Shown: positions 34,193-47,052, numbered from the stretch's first letter. The stretch is 64,000 bases of DNA from Unio delphinus (GCA_029339505.1 JAQISU010001235.1:39771815-39835814), one strand, 5' to 3'. The notes: generated by a model not told the origin, from the letters alone. Made by a program: numbers and translations.

Positions 34193-36329
34193 TGTAAATG
34201 CCAACACTTTTGTCAGATCTTGTTGTTCAGCATTTTCTTTCGCAAAATCGATTTCAGCAAAATGCTATCTTAAGCCAAGACAAATTACTTTACTTTTCCT
34301 CCATCAATATTAACCAGCTTTGCGCATTTAGCTACCAGATTAGCGGTAATCACCAACAGAGAATGTCTCTCAATTGTGTTCTTATTGCATTCCATATTAC
34401 GCGAATTATCGATTCTTCTCACATCTTTGATATTGAAGATACTAGGTGACAATAAATCCAGCATGTGCAGCGCAGCTAAACAAATTCGTTTTCAGTTGCC
34501 GTCTGATCTGCAATACGCAAACGACCCCACTTCCCTCGATCGTAAATGGGTTCGACCCATGACCTCATCAGCTGTTGGCAGCTATAAAGGGTCTCTTACG
34601 ATCCAGGAAAAAGGCTGGTGTTGCATATGCAGGCAGCTGTCTCGACAGATCAAGCTTATTTCAAGCAGTCTTAAGGGGTGAGTCATCGCTATTCTATATT
34701 ATTCAGAGTTTCTCATTTGTCTAAATTGTCTTTATAGCATTGTATGATTTCGTCATGGTTTATATTTGCAGATAAAACAGTTTACCTTTTTTAAATTAAC
34801 TTTAATTATATTAATTTTGTCTTTCATTTGTTCACACAAATCCACGCAGACACAGCAAAAAGCCATGCACAATTTTCGTGTCCTTCAAGTTATCTTAGTT
34901 CAAATATTGTGCTACCCTGTGCAGCGTTTGTGAATTCGCTCAAATTCGACATTGCTGTCGACTGCATGTGTGTTCTTTATTGAAATTTTTAAAGAGACAA
35001 CCTAGCTACAACATAATTTGCAACCTTTTTAATTGCGTTCCGTTCATCGTTATTTAAATTATTGAATAATTTATGTATCATTATTTAAAAAGATGGATCA
35101 ATATTGAAAACAAACACAAAACTGCCCAAACTCCAGCTATTATCTTGATAGTCATTGTGATTGCTGTCGTAGTGAAGTACCACTATATAAGGGCCAATAA
35201 TTCCTGGTTGATAAAAATGACTGCTAATATTTTGTTATAATTCTAGCGACGACTGCACTATTTCGTTAGTCAACCATTGCCAATATTCAATGAAGTACAT
35301 ACATACAACGCAACGTACAAAGGCCATTGAAGAGAAAGTATCTATAACTATTTTACTATCCTAACCGTAAATCGATCTATATGAATTGTTAACATGGAAA
35401 ATCTCATTAATTGTAATGTAAATATAGATTGTACAATTAATAATAAAACAAGACTAACATAAACCATTTTAGCTTCATTTGTTGAGTATCCTGAGTAATT
35501 TATGAGGCTGAGCATTAGAGCTGTTTTGACTGACACATTGTATTTATTTATTGTCGTCGTTCAGTATCGCTTGCAGTAGGTTTAAAGATCGCCGACGTAC
35601 TTGGACTCGCGTCACATTTTTCTTCCCAATATAGTTTCTATATTTATCCATCAGTCCTGAACTTTCTAGTGTGTCCAAATCCTATTAAATCATATATTAA
35701 TCTAAAATGTCTTAGACGATGAATTCGCTGTGAATTTCGTTTCATATGCGAACTAGTTGTTTTGAGGGACGTTAAACTAAACAAAATTACGTGACTGAAC
35801 CATGTTAACAACTCAGTGCATTGTAGCCAACGCAGGCAACCATACCGCAATGCATCTATTCTAGTAAACTGTATCCAAAATACACACAACAATATCGCAA
35901 TGCTCCTATTTTAAAGAATAAACATTTTTCTTTGAATCTGTACCAATAATGTAATAACATTAGCCAATGATAACCACCAAAATGAAAGAGGGAAAACAAA
36001 TCTCAAAACTAAATTTGGGCTACATTGAGGGTACTGACCCAGAAGTAATAATGGTGACCTGAACCCACATTTTACAATGAGATCTCGATTGTTACCAGAT
36101 GGGTAGTGCAATCCCGTTTCAGTTATTTTGGTAAAGCATAGAGCGCTTAAGTCATTCATAATCATGCGTTCCTTCAAATTTCAGTCATGCTTTCCTGTTA
36201 ATTGTTTTAGAAAGATATTTGCAATGTCAGCATCATAGATACGATGGTGTAAATTGTATGTATACATGAAACTATGGTGTCAACCTCATAATACGAATTT
36301 ATGAGTTAGAATACACAAATCCGTCGAAC
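34193..36329. other. Mostly unique AT-rich sequence
   Basis: Besides the candidate exon above, ttgagggacgttaaactaaa at 35762-35781 resembles a mollusc SINE 3' tail, but no body precedes it. Short - strand frames at 35644-36177 have no recognisable domain. Confidence 0.45.
34463..34677 (+). CDS. Possible orphan exon or SINE-like relic
   Basis: A less AT-rich island has a 72-codon open frame from an ATG at 34463 (MCSAAKQIRFQLPSDLQYAN at its start, KGWCCICRQLSRQIK later). It ends at a good splice donor aaggg|gtgagt at 34677. This could be a first coding exon. Against this, atgggttcgacccatgacct at 34546-34565 looks like the B-box part of a tRNA-derived SINE on the - strand, and no second exon or homology was found. 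Confidence 0.17.
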
Positions 36330-36860
36330 TACACGGGTGAGAGTCTTTGTAATGTGGAGAGGGCAAGTATATGTAATACGGAGGGGGGAAAGAGTCGATG
36401 TAATGTGGAGAAGGCGAGTCTATGTAATACGGAGGGGGAAAGAGTCGATGTAATGTGGAGAGTGCGAGTCTTTGTAATGTGGAGAGGGCAAGTATATGTA
36501 ATACGGAGGGGGAAAGAGTCGATGTAACGTGGAGAGTGCGAGTCTTTGTAATGTGGAGAGGGCAAGTATATGTAATACGGAGGGGGGAAGAGTCGATGTA
36601 ATGTGGAGAGTGCGAGTCTTTGTAATGTGGAGAGGGCAAGTCTATGTTATACGGAGGGGGAAAGAGTCGATGTAATGTAGAGAGGGCGAGTCTATGTAAT
36701 ACGGAGTGGGAAAGAGTCGATATAATGTAGAGAGTGAGAGTCTTTGTAATGTGGAGAGGGCAAGTGTATGTATTGCCGAGAGGGCAAGAGTCTATGTAAT
36801 GTGGAGAAGGCAAGTACCTATAATGCAGAGGGGGAAAGAGACTATGCAATGCGGAGGATA
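36330..36860. repeat. ~25-bp minisatellite with ~74-bp trimer
   Basis: Subunits such as gtctttgtaatgtggagagg, gtatatgtaatacggagggg and gtcgatgtaatgtggagagt (24-26 bp each) follow one another in that order. This gives a roughly 74-bp higher-order repeat repeated several times. The repetitive - strand ORFs are by-products. Confidence 0.93.
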
Positions 36861-37317
36861 CTTTCAATGAAAGTAATAGGGAGGGCGTTTTGGACGAAAG
36901 AAGCTGGCATATATTGTCCCAGAAGCGCTACAGTTTAAAAGTAATTTTAGGTGTCGATTGTCGTGGAAAGGAATTGCTGGAACAAATGATGGTATCGTTC
37001 TTAAATGTCATAAATGAAACTTTTTCAGGGGACACGAAATGAAAGAAATAATATCATGAAGTACTAAAAGTAAATAAAGATAATAAGGTTTTATTTTGTG
37101 TCTAATAATGTGCCCTCTCTCTATTAAGAGAAACTACTTTTATGAATTGCGAATATAACGAAATCCTCCGTTTGACCGTATATCCATTTTTCATTTTCGA
37201 ACTTTACATTATATCCACTATTGTGCTGATGTACTGTAAAACGCTTCAATTATCTTCACGTAATGACATGTACAAAATTCTTTGTACGACAAATTGGTAC
37301 TTGACTGTTGCGTATAC
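36861..37317. other. Unique sequence
   Basis: Nothing recognised. Confidence 0.5.
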
Positions 37318-37390
37318 ATGTACTACTACTACTACACTACTACTACTACTACCACTACTACTATTACTACTACTCCTACTACTAATAAAA
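37318..37390. repeat. (TAC)n microsatellite, imperfect
   Basis: About 24 trinucleotides with a few interruptions. Confidence 0.95.
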
Positions 37391-37457
37391 ATAATCCTTC
37401 GAATCTGATGAGGACGGCTTCCGTGCAATCATCTGTGGGTTCGTCGATGGCTCTGCA

Positions 37458-37652
37458 GTCCCAGGCTTGACTTGCAAAATCGATGACAGATCCCAGACTT
37501 GACTCGCATAATCGACGACAGATCCCAGACTTGCCTTGCATAATCTATGACAGATCCCAGACTTGACTTGCAAAATGGACGACAAATCCCAATCAGTACT
37601 TGTATAAACAACGACAGGTCCCAGTCTTGACTTGCATAATTGACGACAGATG
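37458..37652. repeat. 32-bp minisatellite
   Basis: Six copies of ttgacttgcaaaatcgatga followed by cagatcccagac. Confidence 0.94.
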
Positions 37653-37728
37653 GGATATTAGAAGTCACTTGTAGTTGCCGGGAATGACACTGACCTGTGG
37701 CGACACTCCGGGATTTTCTCTATCTGGC

Positions 37729-38080
37729 TCAGGCATTAATCTTCAAGGTTAATTTACGCTTTGCGGTAAGAGAACGCCATGTGGTTCGGTCCTTTGCTAT
37801 TCTTTCTAGCTCCAATGGTTTAAGGCTGCACCACGTTAGGCTGTAGTTCAATGTATTTATTTGTTCACTGTGGAAGGAAACCAAACTGAGTGTCAGGTAG
37901 GTTTGCTTCTGATACAGTAAAGAATCGTCTCACGTTGACTCGGGCAAAAATACTGCCAGCGTTGGAGAGGAGGGAGATGCCCCTGTAGTTGCCAAAGTCA
38001 GCTTTACTACCTATGTTTCTAATGGAAATGGTCAAATCATTACGGAAATCTTCTTGCATTGTTTCATGTTCCCAGATGCT
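37729..38080 (-). pseudogene. Non-LTR retrotransposon (LINE) ORF2 pseudogene
   Basis: The 64-codon - frame at 37865-38059, extendable by seven codons to 38080, contains SKADFGNYRGISLLS and LPDTQFGFLPQ. These match reverse-transcriptase blocks of many LINEs: the NYRGISLLS block and the following L...QFGF block. After a stop at 37865, a second - strand segment (37729-37812) reads LERIAKDRTTWRSLTAKR and a stop, which resembles the C-terminal end of such ORF2 proteins. The catalytic centre between them is missing, so this is a deleted fragment. The clade cannot be assigned from this much sequence. Confidence 0.8.
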
Positions 38081-38085
38081 CTAGC

Positions 38086-38656
38086 GTATATCACAGAAAA
38101 CTTAGATTGTTCTGGGCGCTGATGTTTTGTAAATTTCCACTAGAAGTCCAACCTTTCCCAGAGACCTATCCCGAGTTAATCTGGTGGGTGGAATTCTTGA
38201 TTTTAGGTGGAAAAGTCGTTGCACGTGGAATATCCAACTCTGTCGGCCTCAGGACACAGGGTTTATTGGTAAAATGAAACATGTCGGCTGGAGGCCTCTA
38301 CGGATGCAGTGGATGGTCATAACGTCTTTTGTGTTTTGTCATGCCTTTCGCTCTCAACCAATAGCTGCAGAGTGACCTAATCCGCCCAGTCCGCCAGAAT
38401 TGTCTTCGCAAGCTATGATAGGCACGTTTCTAATTCACCGAGGGTTTGAGACCCATAATCGTATTTTAAATGGCTGTAATGCATAATTTGTATATTAAGA
38501 ATAACTAAAACATTCGAGTTAGCTGTGACCTATCTTGTTTTTAATTCGTGAATAGTTTTAGATGGTGGTCAAGTTTAGATGTTAATGCAGAAGAGTGTAT
38601 AACTTGTATAAATAAAATTAAATAAATTTGAATGAATAATCAATTTTCTGTGCAAT

Positions 38657-38660
<4 letters not shown>
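38086..38660. other. Unique sequence, perhaps more LINE remnant
   Basis: Slightly less AT-rich to about 38400. No further reverse-transcriptase motif was found upstream on the - strand. Confidence 0.4.

Positions 38661-38719
<59 letters not shown>
38661..38719. repeat. (GA)n microsatellite
   Basis: About 29 dinucleotides. Confidence 0.97.
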
Positions 38720-38723
<4 letters not shown>

Positions 38724-39476
38724 GCTGTCATTCTCTTCCTCGATTTTTCTGCATAATTTTTGTATCCCCCCCCCCTCCTCTCACTCCCTCCTGTTACCCT
38801 TTCTACTGGACAATCCACTTCAAAATTATCTTGCCCATAGGTCGTATCTGGGTTTCTGAGCATTTTCTCCAAGCTAGTTCATAAGGCGTTGGCTAGCTTA
38901 TAAGTTATTGGACTCGTGACCAGAAGGGTGCATTTCCGAAAGAGTAACTTATATTTATTTTTCTTTAGTCATGAAAACTGGTACTTTGGTGTATCTTAGA
39001 ATATTAACATGTCTTGCTTAATTTCGAAATGTGCCGTTTGATCTCTTATTTGTCGTTGGATCTCTACAGTTTTCGTGGGATCTCAAAATGTGCTTTTGTT
39101 TGAGGGATTCGTAATTGCAAGTCTTGAAATGTATTGAAATGAGAAGATTAAGGCTTTTTCCGTGATGCCTCTACCACAATAATCTAAAGTGTGAAGAGAG
39201 TATGAATTTATCACAGAAAAGACAGGGGACATTTCTGGAATAATAGTGTATCATTTCTTCCGTGAATGGTTTCATTGTTACGGCTATATATGTTTTTCCA
39301 GTCAGAACTTGGTATTTCACTTGCTTCGGTCTTTATATTTATTACTCTTTTTTGGGATTGGTCTTTTGCGCAGGAAGTTCATGTCAGCTACAAGATGTTA
39401 TGGTTAAGAATGCTTTTATTCACCTTGCTTCTTACTACCAGGTAGGAAATTGAAGGCCATCTCAGTCCTCTCTCGT
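38720..39476. other. Unique sequence
   Basis: Nothing recognised. Confidence 0.5.
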
Positions 39477-39499
39477 GTATCTATCTATCTATCTATCTA

Positions 39500-39567
<68 letters not shown>

Positions 39568-39585
39568 CATCCATCCATCCATCTT
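39477..39585. repeat. (TATC)n(TC)n(CATC)n compound microsatellite
   Basis: Three related motifs in series, consistent with successive point changes spreading by slippage. Confidence 0.97.
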
Positions 39586-39628
39586 TAGATTCTGCTGTTT
39601 CATACATATGTCAGTTATATGCTTAAGC

Positions 39629-39663
<35 letters not shown>

Positions 39664-39695
39664 TGATAATAATAATAATAATAATAATAATAATA
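39629..39695. repeat. (AAT)n microsatellite
   Basis: About 22 trinucleotides with a gatgat interruption. Confidence 0.96.
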
Positions 39696-40969
39696 GTGAA
39701 CGTTTTCACTGGTTTATTGCCCGATCAATATTTTGACCAAATTATTTTTAAAAAAGTTAATGTATTTATCTAATCTAGTATTTGCTATGACGCATAGCAT
39801 AATTCTTGTACACACTAATTTGTCATCATTCTCACTGGTTGATAATTAGGATTTGAGTGTGTATTAATACACACATTCACCAGCGATGTTGGTAAGCAGC
39901 ACTGCATTCTGTCCATACAACGTAATCTTTTATAAACTCCAGCTCGTCGTGTAACGCAGTATGTAATTACGCAGTATGTAATTTCATTTCATGTAGCAAC
40001 ATTTAAGCTTCATGTTTGCATTTTTCTGATCGAAGCACCGTAGGCCTCCATTAAAAATATTAACTTAAAAAGCAATCTCCACTGGTTCCAATGTCATTGC
40101 GAGCGAGGTAGGGTCAACACATCCCGTAACTACCTTGAGAATTTCGTCTTTACTGTTTCAAACTTGTGCTTGTCAGTATGTCTACGTACGAAGATATGCG
40201 TGCTTTACCAAAAGCTCCACTAGTAAAGAAAACACGCGAAAAACTGACCTTGATCGTCACTGAATCGCATGGTCCAAGTTTCCTCTGTCCTCTCCCGCCC
40301 TCTTCAGAAATTTTTACATTTATATTTGGCATGGGTGTTACAAATTTTGACGTTTCTGTTGGGGTTTTGGGTTCGAGTTAATTGTATTTTGAAAAGTTGG
40401 AATTCTTCGCCTCCAGTAGTGGCGGCAAAGGTTAGCCGCTTACTAGCTGACCTGGCAAACTTGACAGTATGCTATTTTCCGTGATTGACATTTCCACATT
40501 AGGAATTTCCGCGACATGCAAATCTACGTCCCGGTTTCCTCTAATTGACATTTCAACGACAATCAGATGAGCGATAAATAAAAAATCTATTGAAAATAGA
40601 AACCTGAAATTAAATCTTAAGAAGGCAGTAAGAAGGACTATAAGAAAGATTTAGAAGTGAAACAAAGAGCGAACTAATACAAAATTGTGACTTAATTTAA
40701 ATTAAAAAAAACTTAAACAAAGATTTACAGCTATAAGCATTAAATGTATAGGTGTTATACAGACATCAAGTTTTATAATAGTACAGATTTGGAAAAATCA
40801 AGCCGTTATTTCCAAAATCAGACTTAACTGGCCACTTTGAACTCTGCTTCTTGCACGTTTTAACAGATCTGCATTACTTCAGGCAATAATTAGCAAGAAT
40901 ATTATCTGTGTACCTTTTTTAAGTCAACTCATACTTTGCTTTTTAGTATGCAAATGGGAGAATTTTATT
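39696..40969. other. Unique sequence
   Basis: Contains an 18-bp perfect palindrome gtgtgtattaatacacac (39857-39874). Overlapping + and - frames at 40150-40484 show no known domain and are probably chance. Confidence 0.5.
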
Positions 40970-41402
40970 ATGATCACTTTGGTAATAGTTATTATGATGA
41001 CTTTGATAACATTTATTATGACGACTTTGATAATAATTATTATGACTTTGCTAATAATTATTATGAATTTGGTAATAATTAATATGATGACTTTGGTAAT
41101 AATTATTATGATGATTTTGATAATACTTATTATGATGATTTTGATAATAATTATTTTGATGACTTTGATAGTAATTATTATGATGACATTGATAATAATT
41201 TTTATGATGGCTTTGATAATAATTATCATGACTTTGGTAATAATTATGATGACGTTGATAATAATTATTATGATGACTTTGATAATAATTATTATGATGA
41301 CTTTGATAATAGATATTATGATGACATTGACAATAATTATTATGATAACTTTGATAATAATTATTATGATGCATTTGCTAATAATTATTATGATGACGCA
41401 AT
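40970..41402. repeat. 24-bp minisatellite
   Basis: About 18 copies of gataataattattatgatga followed by cttt. The unit length and base content leave frames open on both strands, producing 107-162 codon low-complexity ORFs of Ile/Tyr/His/Asn. Confidence 0.95.
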
Positions 41403-41618
41403 TATTGCACATTATAAGGTGTATTTTTTTTCTTTGCTAAATTGTCAAAATTTAGCTTTTATGTTTACGCATAAATTAACAATATTTACATTTTGCATTT
41501 GCAACATTCTCACAAAATTATTCGCTGATTTTAGTGTTCTCTGACAAATTTCGTGGACTGGGTAAACAACTAACTTATATATGTATCATTGGAGCATCCG
41601 GGTGTGATTTCAGCATAT

Positions 41619-41717
41619 TGTCAACAAGTCTGATGAGGTTCTTTACATAGTTGTCAATAAGTCTGATGATGTTCTTTACATAATTGTCAATAAGTCTGAT
41701 GATGTTCTTTACATATG
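41619..41717. repeat. 33-bp tandem repeat
   Basis: Three copies of tgtcaataagtctgatgatg followed by ttctttacataat. Confidence 0.95.
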
Positions 41718-43522
41718 CTGAAATAAATTAAATAGCACTCTTTTTGATGCAAGAATCGAAGACTTTTATTGTAGAAATATTTGTAAAATAGCGTTTGCTT
41801 TTTTCTTCCGATATTTTCTTTGGGAGGATCGTCCGCCATATTAGTTTCATAATAACCACATTCGTTTTCAGCCTCGATTTTCTTTCTTTTTTCTTGTGCA
41901 TTGTAAGGGCATTGCGTCCGTATATCGGAGGGTAGGACAGTTAGCGCGAAGATACCAATATAATTTACCTTGTATAGGCTTAATAACGTTTTAATTAGAC
42001 TAGCTTTCTGAAAATTAAAAACAATATAACGCTTACTCAAATCATCTTTTGGTCTTGGACAATTGTTTTATTAGCTTAATTGCAAGGCAGAGGATCACTT
42101 GGTAACCGCGACACAACATCGTAGCTAGGGTACAGTGATCACGTGATATTAACAATAAATCCCTTTCCAACGTTTGTTCTAAGATATTTAATTGAAGTCA
42201 CGCAAAATATGTAAAAACAATAGGACATAATTCTGAACGTCATTATTCCAAGAACAACGACAAGGAACCAATGCCTGTCGCAGCAGCTAGCAGGAAGCCA
42301 GATTCATGTACCAGAGAGCACATATCACAAGGTAGTCACTTGCAAACAGAAACATCGTCGACCATGTTTGTAATGTTACAAGATTCAGATAAATATTGAT
42401 TACATACTGTTTTCAGTACTAATCTCATATATACATCACAATTTAGACTCATTGTTTGAATACGCGGACCTATACATCTTTTTTTTTAATTTAAAAAATG
42501 GAGCTTCTTATTGGAAGGTTTTAATATTGCAGCTTAAGTGTCTAATGGTTATTTGTTTTAATTAATTCCGGCGCTTCTAAAGACATCTTGAATATATTTC
42601 ATAAGGTTGGAGAACATGCTTGAAGGTCCTACGAAATGAATTTAAAGGTATTCATCATGTAATTGTCACAGATGATCATTCTTTTGTCGCATTCCGCACG
42701 TGACAGATTATTTATTCGTTTTTGCCAGTGATGCAACTTTTCATGTACACTGTTTGGAGAAATCGTCTGGGAAGTGGAAATAATATCCTATCAATATTCC
42801 CGCACTGTGCTGATAGTCAATTAGTGCCGATCGATACGAGACTTGGCAGACAACATTCATTGCAAGTTACACACAGCATCCTGCCTATTCCATCGCATTT
42901 GAACGAATCCAGCCGAAAGAAAAGATATCGATAACAGACATAACATACAAAAAACATGTTATAAACCAACTTGCATGCAAAATCAGTGCCTGGTTATTAA
43001 ACCGAGTACAGCCTTTCTTGCCCCCTTTCCCTTTTCGCTATCCATCCCCATTGACACATATCATACTTCTTACTATGTACTCTCCTACATGTCGAACCAA
43101 CTGCAAACTGGACAACCCCCGTTTCTGTGTTCGACTAATTCATCGGTAGATCAGGGTCTATGCAATTTGTTAGGAGTAAAGGACATCAGGCATCTGGGGT
43201 TTATATTGTTTGCAGTTGGCTTGTGATTATAATTACATGCATGTAGAGAGACGGGTCTTAACATCATCACTGAATTCGTTGGATTAACATCATAGCCAAG
43301 TGGATGATATCTACTTCCTGATGCTGTATACATATTCCTCTTGCAATGTGTTTATACAGCGTTGATTTGTTGGATTGATTCATGATGTTTCATCATATTG
43401 TTTTAATTTATTGTTATTGTTGCAAAACTGAATTCAATCTAAAGCTTAGACCCCTAACCCCTAACAATGAAAAACAATATAAACGATAATTTCGACACCG
43501 ATAAAAGGTTGGGAACAATTTT
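41718..43522. other. Unique sequence
   Basis: Only chance-length frames (the largest about 117 codons, 41687-42040 on the - strand, with no recognised domain). No transposon end was identified. Confidence 0.45.
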
Positions 43523-44010
43523 CCTTTTTGTATTGTGTAGTGAATCAATATAACAGGACTAATGATAGACATTTTTTGGTATTGTGTGCTGAATCAACAT
43601 AACAAGACTAATGATAGACATTTTCTTTTTGTAGTGTGTATTGAATCAATGTAACTGGACCAGTGATAGACAACTTTGGTATTGTGTAGTGAATCAATAT
43701 AACAGGACTAATGATAGACATTTTTTGGTATTGTGTGCTGAATCAACATAACAGGACTAATGATATACATTTTCTTTTTGTAGTGTGTATTGAATCAATA
43801 TAACAAGACTAATGATATACATTTTCTTTTTGTAGTGTGTATTGAATCAACATAACAAGACTAATGATATACATTTTCTTTTTGTAGTGTGTATTGAATC
43901 AATGTAACTGGACCAGTGATAGACAACTTTGGTATTGTGTAGTGAATCAATATAACAGGACTAATGATATACATCTGTAGTATTGTGTATTTAATCGATA
44001 TAACAGGACA
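43523..44010. repeat. ~50-bp minisatellite with higher-order order
   Basis: About ten copies of attgtgtagtgaatcaatat followed by aacaggactaatgatagaca and a T-rich end, 48-52 bp apart. Three variants (agtg/ggact, gctg/acata, tagtgtgtattg/ctggaccag) recur in the same order at least twice. Confidence 0.93.
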
Positions 44011-44423
44011 AATTATACATATCTTCTATCTACTTCAAATGTTGAAAATACATTATTTTTATTCTTATTAAATACTTTTGTTATCAACATTTATTTGTAA
44101 AACATCAACACTGCTTATTATTGTTACCAATCACATTTCAGGTTATTTGGAATGTAAACAGCACGTGTCACGTGCATGATTTTGTAATCGTAGTTTCCGC
44201 GGAGACTCTTGACCAGCAATACTCAACCTGTTTATGTATGGGCGTACAACTGTGCGAAAATACCGCAGTTTAGTCCCAGTAGTAATGTCTGCAGCCATTA
44301 TTTACTACTAATACTACTAAAAGTGATAATTCTTTTTAAGGGGATAACATATTAAGGAAAAAATAATATTTAGTGATAATAGATGACGTTATGTTTTATC
44401 ACTTGTTCAACTCACACTTAACC

Positions 44424-44429
<6 letters not shown>
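44011..44429. other. Unique sequence with paired E-boxes
   Basis: gcacgtgtcacgtgc at 44161-44175 is a palindrome holding two CACGTG sites 8 bp apart. Nothing else is recognised. Confidence 0.5.

Positions 44430-44474
<45 letters not shown>
44430..44474. repeat. (CA)n microsatellite
   Basis: About 22 dinucleotides. Confidence 0.97.
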
Positions 44475-44480
<6 letters not shown>

Positions 44481-44787
44481 GATGATAATTAATCAGAGCA
44501 AGATTATCTACCTTTCCTGCTAATTGTGCAGTTTCGTAACACGTAAACTAAAATTAGCACATAACCACAAATATATTGTATGTTGATATCTGCCCTTAAA
44601 ATGTATTTTGCCTTTGCAAACCGTATATTGATCGCTCAATTCGCAGCGGTATTGTTATATTTGTAAATTTAATTGAAAATACCATCTGTTGAATTTCTTA
44701 AAAGGTCCGGGAGTTGGTACTCAATTTCACTAAATTGTTCTCCCCCATCCACCAGTAAGAGTTTGTACTTTCAAAGGAACGATAGTG
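44475..44787. other. Unique sequence
   Basis: A frame begins at 44673 and runs into the following array. Its roughly 38 unique codons show no domain. Confidence 0.45.
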
Positions 44788-45908
44788 ATGGTAATGCTCT
44801 GAAAGATATTAATGGTAATGCTATGGGGGATAGTAATGGTAATGCTTTGGGGGATAGTAATGGTGATGCTATGGGGGATAGTAATGGTAATGCTATGGGG
44901 ATAGTAATGGTAATGCTATGGGGGATAGTAATGGTAATGCTATGGGGGATAGTAATGGTAATGCTATGGGGGATAGTAATGGTAATGCTATGGGGATAGT
45001 AATGGTAATGCTATGAGGGATAGTAATGGCAATGCTATGGGGGATAGTAATGGTAATGTTTTGGGGGATAGTAATGGTAATGCTATGGGGGATAGTAATG
45101 GTAATGCTATGGGGATAGTAATGGTAATGCTATGGGGATAGTAATGGTAATGCTATGGGGATAGTAATGGTAATGCTATGGGGGATAGTAATGGTAATGC
45201 TATGGGGGATAGTAATGGTAATGCTATGGGGGATAGTAATGGTAATGCTATGGGGGATAGTAATGGTAATGCTATGGGGGATAGTAGTGGTAATGCTATG
45301 GGGGATAGTAATGGTAATGCTATGGGGGATAGTAGTGGTAATGCTATGGGGGATAGTAATGGTAATACTTTGAGGGATAGTAATGGTAATACTTTGGGGG
45401 ATAGTAGTGGTAATGCTTTGGGGGATAGTAATGGTAATGCTATGGGGATAGTAATGGTAATGCTATGGGGGATAGTAATGGTAATGCTATGGGGATAGTA
45501 GTGGTAATGCTATGGGGGATAGTAATGGTAATGCTATGGGGGATAGTAGTGGTAATGCTATGGGGGATAGTAATGGTAATACTTTGAGGGATAGTAATGG
45601 TAATACTTTGGGGGATAGTAGTGGTAATGCTTTGGGGGATAGTAATGGTAATGCTATGGGGATAGTAATGGTAATGCTATGGGGATAGTAATGGTAATGC
45701 TGTGGGGGATAGTAGTGGTAATGCTATGGGGGATAGTAATGATAATGCTATGGGGGATAGTAGTGGTAATGATATGGGGGATAGTAATGGTAATGCTATG
45801 GGGATAGTAATGGTAATGCTTTGGGGGATAGTAGTGGTAATGCTTTGGGGATAGTAATGGTAATGCTATGGGGATAGTAATGGTAATGCTATGGGGGATA
45901 GTAGTGGG
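44788..45908. repeat. 24-bp minisatellite with 23-bp variants
   Basis: About 47 copies of gggggatagtaatggtaatg followed by ctat. Many units have four rather than five G, so the reading frame shifts repeatedly between GDSNGNAM and IVMVMLWG translations. A block with actttgaggg, actttggggg and gctttggggg occurs twice about 225 bp apart (45366 and 45591), a segmental duplication within the array. The frame shifts argue against a coding role. Confidence 0.96.
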
Positions 45909-45988
45909 TAAGGGGAATGTCTAATAGAAAATATTCATTTAAACTTTTGAAATTGCATCGTGTTGCCAAATCGTTTTACCTCCGCTGC

Positions 45989-45990
45989 GC

Positions 45991-46050
<60 letters not shown>
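45989..46050. repeat. (ATA)n microsatellite
   Basis: About 20 trinucleotides. Confidence 0.97.
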
Positions 46051-46052
<2 letters not shown>

Positions 46053-46199
46053 GTATTCCATGAATTTTAAAATTCCTTAAGGCTTACATAGAGAATATAA
46101 AAGGGGCATTTACAGAGAAGTATAATAAAAATAATCCATCGTTTCTGCTGTGTATTCATTCCAGTTTTTATCCTTGTTAAAAATTTAGAAATATTGAGT

Positions 46200-46530
46200 A
46201 GAGAAATTGCAATGGTTCATTTATGCAGGGATTTTCTTTAGTGAATTTAGAGACAGGCTGTCCCATTTTTGTCAAAATTTTGTTAGTTCAATTAGGGACA
46301 CCTGGTCCATTTTTGTATTTGTTTGCTTGTGAAATTATGGACCTTGTTGAATTAAGGATAGGCTGGTTCATTGTTGTAGAAACTTTGTGAAATCGGGGAC
46401 AGCATGGTCCATTTTAATAGTGAACAGGCTGATATATTATAAAAGTAGGGATATGCTGGTTTATTTTTTATTGGGATTTTGTTAAGGAAATTATGGACAG
46501 TCGGGTCCGTTTTTGCTGGGAATTTTTCAT
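46200..46530. repeat. Degenerate ~50-60-bp tandem repeat
   Basis: About six strongly diverged copies of a pattern like ggacaggctggtccattttt followed by gt...attttgttaaatta. It is much more eroded than other arrays in the window and so likely the oldest. Confidence 0.7.
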
Positions 46531-46728
46531 CAATAGCTTTTCACGTAACAAGCTTTACAGCTTACAGGAATAGTTATTATCTTGCGCAATAGAATAGTTA
46601 ATCTTCGAGAAACCGACGTTGTGTATGATGTTCGGCAGAATTTTACGTCTTTGAACATTAAAATAGAGAAGATATATTAATCCTTTGTTATATTTTCCGT
46701 AAAGATCCATCGCATTATTAAAATGCGC

Positions 46729-47010
46729 GACTGCTCGGGTGGCCTAATGGTTAGAGCGTCCGCCTCGGCCCCGGCCGAATCATACCAAAGACAAAAATCA
46801 TTCTAACAGCGGCCTCGTTTTGCGATTAGCATTAAGATGTTAGTGTTAGGACTGGTCGGCATGGTGTCAGGATAATGTGACTGGGTGGGACATCATGCTA
46901 AATGTCTGCAACATGATTCCCCATTGCTATACAACACTATAAACTGCCTCACTGCAGACATTGTAGCGTTTTGACTGAATTTTTTTTAAAAGTTACGTTA
47001 AAAATCCATA

Positions 47011-47052
<42 letters not shown>

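Noticed and set aside
40924..41440. Ile- and Met-rich 107-162 codon ORFs resembling membrane proteins
   Set aside because: They are translations of a 24-bp AT-rich minisatellite in three frames on both strands.
44673..45498. GDSNGNAM repeat protein (antifreeze- or collagen-like idea)
   Set aside because: Frequent 23-bp units shift the frame, so no single protein crosses the array.
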